In this document: in pieces, positions 61,261 to 64,000 of the stretch
How the letters are laid out: every line of letters begins with the position of its first letter
How positions within the stretch are numbered: position 1 is the first letter of the stretch
Notes under the pieces: generated by a model
Seen by the model: the letters and a program-made list of their open reading frames with translations, nothing else
Told to the model about the DNA's origin: nothing
Database searches by the model: none
Assembly (NCBI RefSeq): GCF_008725655.1
Contig: NZ_VYXP01000005.1
Location: 332,209 to 396,208, forward strand
Source: Marinihelvus fidelis
GTDB taxonomy: Bacteria > Pseudomonadota > Gammaproteobacteria > Xanthomonadales > SZUA-36
Direction: 5' to 3'
DNA: 64,000 nucleotides
Translations under genes and position numbers: made by a program

Positions 61261-62965
61261 GCCCGCGTTGCCGGAACTGACCGACAGCCGGCGCCTGACC
61301 GGCGCCAACCTGTTCTGGGATCGGCCCGCCGCCATCATCGACATGGCCTGCGGCGGCGATCCATCGGCCTTCATCGCGGCCTGGCAAGACGCCGTGACCA
61401 GGCTGCTCAAAGCCACGGGCCGTGGCGATGAACAACTCACTCACCGGACCTTCGACGGCGGCGCCAGCCTGCTGGTGAGCGCACCCATCGACGCGCTGTA
61501 CAGCATGTGCGAACTCAACGAGGTGGCCTTCGGCGCCGCGCGGGCTACGCTTGGCGGCAAGGGGGCGGCGGATTTTTCCGCCGAGGCCGCACGGCTGGCC
61601 GGGCTGTTCGCCGAGGAGGCCAACCCGGCGCTGCTGGCGTTGCAGGCGACGGCCGCCCGGCATGGTGTGCCCTTCCTGTGGGACGACGACGCGGTTTCGG
61701 TGGGGCACGGCGCCGGCGCAAAGACCTGGCCGCCGGACCAGCTGCCCAGCCCCGAACACGTCGACTGGAACCGGGCCGGCGCCATCCCGGTCGCGCTGGT
61801 CACCGGCACCAACGGCAAATCCACCACCGTGCGCATGTCCGCCGCCATTCTCGCCGCGGCCGGCCTGCGCGCCGGCCTGACCTCCACCGACTGGATTCGT
61901 GTTGGCCAGACGATTCTCGACCGCGGCGATTACTCCGGTACCGGTGGCGCACGCACCTTGCTGCGGCATGCGGACACCGAGGTCGCGGTCCTGGAAACCG
62001 CGCGCGGCGGCCTGTTGCGCCGCGGACTGGGCGTCGACCGGGCTTCCGCGGCGCTGGTTACCAACGTGGCCGCGGATCACCTTGGCGACTACGGCATCAA
62101 CACCGTCCCTGAACTGGTCGAGGCCAAGTTCATCGTCCGCCGCGCCCTGCACGGTGCTGCGCCGCTGATCCTCAATGCCGACGATGCCGGTTGCGTCGGT
62201 TTCGCCGCCGGGCTGGACCAGCCGCTGGCATGGTTCTCCCTCGACCCCGGCCATCCGCTGCTGCGTGCGCACCGTGAAGCGGGTGGACGCGCTGCCGTGC
62301 TGGAAGACGGCTGGCTGGTGCTGGCGGAAGGCGAGGCTAAACGCCGCATCATCGCTGCGGATGAGATCCCCGCGACCCTGGGCGGTGCGGCACGTCACAA
62401 CATACAGAATGCGCTGGGCGCGATGCTGCTCTGCCAGGCGCTGGGCGTGGATGATGACGCGATTCGCACCGGCCTGGCGGCCTTTCGCGGTGACGCGCAG
62501 GACAACCCCGGACGCAGCAACTGCTTCGAAGCGCGCGGCGTGCGCATCCTGGTCGACTTCGCCCACAACGAGCACGGCATGCGCGCCCTGGCGCGGATGG
62601 TGGCGGCGATGCAGGCGCAACGGCGGGTGTTGCTGATGTCACAGGCCGGCGATCGCGCGGACCGGGATATCCGTGACATGGTGAACGCCGCGCTGGAGAT
62701 GCACCCCGACCGCCTGGTCACCTGCGACCTGCCCGGCTACGAGCGTGGTCGCGCGCCGGGGGCCATACCGGCGCTGATCCGCGGGTTCGCGGTGGCCGCG
62801 GGCCTGGCGCCCGCCGCGATCGACATTTTCGCCGACCCGGTGTCATCGGTACGCGCCGTGCTGGACGATGCCCGCCCGGGCGACCTGCTTGTCCTGCTGG
62901 CGCTCAGCCAGCGCGACGACGTACTGCGGCTGATCGACAGCTGGCGAAACGCCGGGGCGACGTAG
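61250..62965 (+). CDS. CphA-related Mur-ligase protein without ATP-grasp domain
   Basis: 571 residues. A Mur-ligase ATPase core similar to the CphA C-terminal half is complete: VTGTNGKSTTVRM (about 183-195), ETARGGLLRRGLG, TNVAADHLGDYG and VDFAHNEHGMRAL. The first ~180 residues are not an ATP-grasp domain and match no family I know. It overlaps cphA (ATG inside the cphA end), so the two are co-translated. It may be an accessory or alternative ligase in cyanophycin or peptide synthesis; the substrate is unknown. Confidence 0.8.
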   Translation: MVTEPALPELTDSRRLTGANLFWDRPAAIIDMACGGDPSAFIAAWQDAVTRLLKATGRGDEQLTHRTFDGGASLLVSAPIDALYSMCELNEVAFGAARATLGGKGAADFSAEAARLAGLFAEEANPALLALQATAARHGVPFLWDDDAVSVGHGAGAKTWPPDQLPSPEHVDWNRAGAIPVALVTGTNGKSTTVRMSAAILAAAGLRAGLTSTDWIRVGQTILDRGDYSGTGGARTLLRHADTEVAVLETARGGLLRRGLGVDRASAALVTNVAADHLGDYGINTVPELVEAKFIVRRALHGAAPLILNADDAGCVGFAAGLDQPLAWFSLDPGHPLLRAHREAGGRAAVLEDGWLVLAEGEAKRRIIAADEIPATLGGAARHNIQNALGAMLLCQALGVDDDAIRTGLAAFRGDAQDNPGRSNCFEARGVRILVDFAHNEHGMRALARMVAAMQAQRRVLLMSQAGDRADRDIRDMVNAALEMHPDRLVTCDLPGYERGRAPGAIPALIRGFAVAAGLAPAAIDIFADPVSSVRAVLDDARPGDLLVLLALSQRDDVLRLIDSWRNAGAT

Positions 62966-63064
62966 ATCCCGTCTCCGGCGAATCTATCCTGGATTTGTCG
63001 TTATCCCATGTGAACCGGAAATGTCCGGCCCTACCGGCCGGCGTCCCGCACGGGAGACGAGTCC

Positions 63065-63322
63065 ATGTTGCAGCGCCCTTTTCGACTACTTTTACTGATT
63101 CTGGCCGGTTTGTTGACCGGGTGCTCCGGAGGGCGGTTCTTTGATGGCGCGGTGACCGTTGTGTTCGACACGTTTGAGGAGAATGGTGATGACGTGCTTG
63201 TCAGCGGCACGGCCAGCGGTGAGATCAATCGCCATGAAACCATCGACGGGGAGGAAAACATGAATGACAGCCTGCCCGTCGACCTGCGTTTCAAGGCCAC
63301 ACTGAAGAAACTGGACACCTGA
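63065..63322 (+). CDS. small predicted lipoprotein
   Basis: 85 residues. The lipobox LLTGC (Cys19) follows a hydrophobic signal. The mature part is acidic and beta-like with no recognised domain. The sequence between cphA's partner and this gene (62966-63064) shows no clear feature. Confidence 0.65.
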   Translation: MLQRPFRLLLLILAGLLTGCSGGRFFDGAVTVVFDTFEENGDDVLVSGTASGEINRHETIDGEENMNDSLPVDLRFKATLKKLDT

Positions 63323-63400
63323 ACCGGTTTTGGCGGAGTTACATTTCTTTTTCCGTTAGATCCCACAGGAACTGAACGGTAACGAAACAGGAACCACGTC

Positions 63401-63541
63401 ATGATCCTTGAGCGCTACGAGATCCGCAGCGTCTACGAAGACCCGGACGACATCGACCGCAACACACGGTCCAGTTTCCGAACCATTGACGCGATGTCCG
63501 CAGATGTTCAGTTCCCGTATATCGCCGGAGGTGCACCATGA
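63401..63541 (+). CDS. short hypothetical protein, 46 residues
   Basis: Read directly: it starts MILERYEIRSVYEDPDD and ends PYIAGGAP. GGAACC-type purines lie upstream but no strong ribosome-binding site. Its TGA overlaps the ATG of the next gene (ATGA), the main reason to take it seriously. It is hydrophilic and of unknown function. Confidence 0.4.
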   Translation: MILERYEIRSVYEDPDDIDRNTRSSFRTIDAMSADVQFPYIAGGAP

Positions 63542-64000
63542 CACTGATACGCTATGCCCTGGCCGTGTTCCTTGTGGCCGCCACATTACCCGCGCTGGCC
63601 GATACCGTGGACGACTTCACCGTGCCCATGGGCCCGATTACCGTTGGTCCCGGCGAAGAGCCGACCGAAGAAGAGGCCACCATGTTTGCCGCCGGGGTGC
63701 TGGGCGGCTTTCGTGTGCTGGTGCCGGTGGTCGATGAAGAGGCGCCCGCAAGCGACCGGGCCACAACATCGATCGTCGGGGGCGTCTTCGAGTGTGACCT
63801 GACAGCCACAAGCTTCGGCGGTGGCTGCACCGTCGGCTGGCCTGGAGATGAGGAAGGCGACTCGTTCGACTTCACGGAAGCCGGCGCCGTGGAGTTTGAA
63901 ATCCTGGAAGCGGCGGCGGGCGCCATCGTCGCCGTGATCCTGATCAATGGCTCGGTATCTCTCAGTGACGTGATTTCCGGCGAGGAAACCAACGGCGCCG
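63538..64000 (+). CDS. exported hypothetical protein, truncated by the window end
   Basis: An open frame from ATG at 63538 with no stop before the end of the window (154 codons visible). The signal peptide is residues 1-21 (MTLIRYALAVFLVAATLPALA). The mature part is acidic, Gly/Val-rich, with two Cys that could pair. I do not recognise a family. GGAGG lies seven bases upstream, inside the short upstream gene. Confidence 0.6.
   Translation, partial: MTLIRYALAVFLVAATLPALADTVDDFTVPMGPITVGPGEEPTEEEATMFAAGVLGGFRVLVPVVDEEAPASDRATTSIVGGVFECDLTATSFGGGCTVGWPGDEEGDSFDFTEAGAVEFEILEAAAGAIVAVILINGSVSLSDVISGEETNGA

Noticed and set aside
58396-61440. A 1014-codon open frame on the minus strand across cyanophycin synthetase
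   Set aside because: It is the antisense shadow of a clear CphA reading frame in GC-rich DNA, with no family motif, signal or ribosome-binding site.
1-64000. tRNA, rRNA, riboswitches, insertion sequences or phage integration sites
   Set aside because: I looked for cloverleaf arms with TTCGA loops, transposase or integrase motifs and matching direct repeats and found none I could support.

Overview
The window reads as chromosomal DNA of a GC-rich Gram-negative gammaproteobacterium. Twin-arginine and lipoprotein signals, a TonB-dependent receptor, a periplasmic nitrate reductase and several 'KRRKVIRVAIAYAVxAWLL' TPR sensor proteins suggest a Xanthomonadales/Wenzhouxiangella/Woeseia-like lineage, but the genus cannot be fixed from sequence alone. 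No rRNA, tRNA, CRISPR array, insertion sequence or prophage was recognised.

Layout. (1) 0-10 kb: housekeeping and envelope genes: a Tat-exported dienelactone hydrolase, two membrane-anchored TPR proteins, a DUF3127 protein with an SSB-like tail, a secreted M28 peptidase, an RcnB/CigR-like periplasmic protein. (2) 10-27 kb: an accessory, partly AT-richer island of conflict and defence genes: a HigBA pair, a NERD protein, an AAA_14/DUF4143 ATPase overlapping a HEPN protein, an AlbA_2/ATPase regulator, an SBD-HNH (type IV-like) endonuclease, a Nudix enzyme overlapping a PLD-helicase-DUF3427 protein, a TIR-TPR protein, a MerR-like/vWA operon and a second HigBA pair. (3) 27.4-42.5 kb: a catabolic locus best read as apiose/D-apionate utilisation: TonB receptor, RuBisCO-like protein (OiaX-like), DUF1537 kinase (OiaK-like), an Asp/Glu-racemase-family protein, two glycoside hydrolases (GH140-like and GH127), a NanR-like GntR regulator, an MFS transporter, ApnO-like and ApnL-like enzymes. 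TATACTAAGTATA-type palindromes precede the hydrolase operon and lie between the transporter and apnO; related GGTATA sites overlap the receptor promoter. This suggests one regulon. (4) 42.5-55.4 kb: DJ-1/PfpI protein, DUF1254/DUF1214 lipoprotein, a Ser/Thr kinase divergent from an ECF sigma factor, a third TPR sensor, a cupin, napEDABC and hicAB. (5) 55.4-63 kb: a cyanophycin cluster: a beta-propeller protein, isoaspartyl dipeptidase, cyanophycinase, cyanophycin synthetase and a second overlapping Mur-ligase protein without an ATP-grasp domain. (6) 63-64 kb: small exported proteins, the last running off the window.

The most unusual non-coding structure is a family of exact 23-bp-period tandem repeats in three intergenic gaps (26.7, 27.2 and 42.7 kb; core GGCTATAGAC...TTGCCA). 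A fourth 23-bp-period array (12.3 kb) runs into the start codon of the AAA_14 ATPase.

How the parts work together: the region 3 genes would import and hydrolyse apiosylated plant glycans, then convert apionolactone through D-apionate and 3-oxo-isoapionate to 3-phosphoglycerate and glycolate. The apiose dehydrogenase step is not present. Region 5 would polymerise Asp and Arg into a nitrogen store and recover them again. Nap would provide periplasmic nitrate reduction. All functional assignments come from motif recognition by eye; no database search was run.
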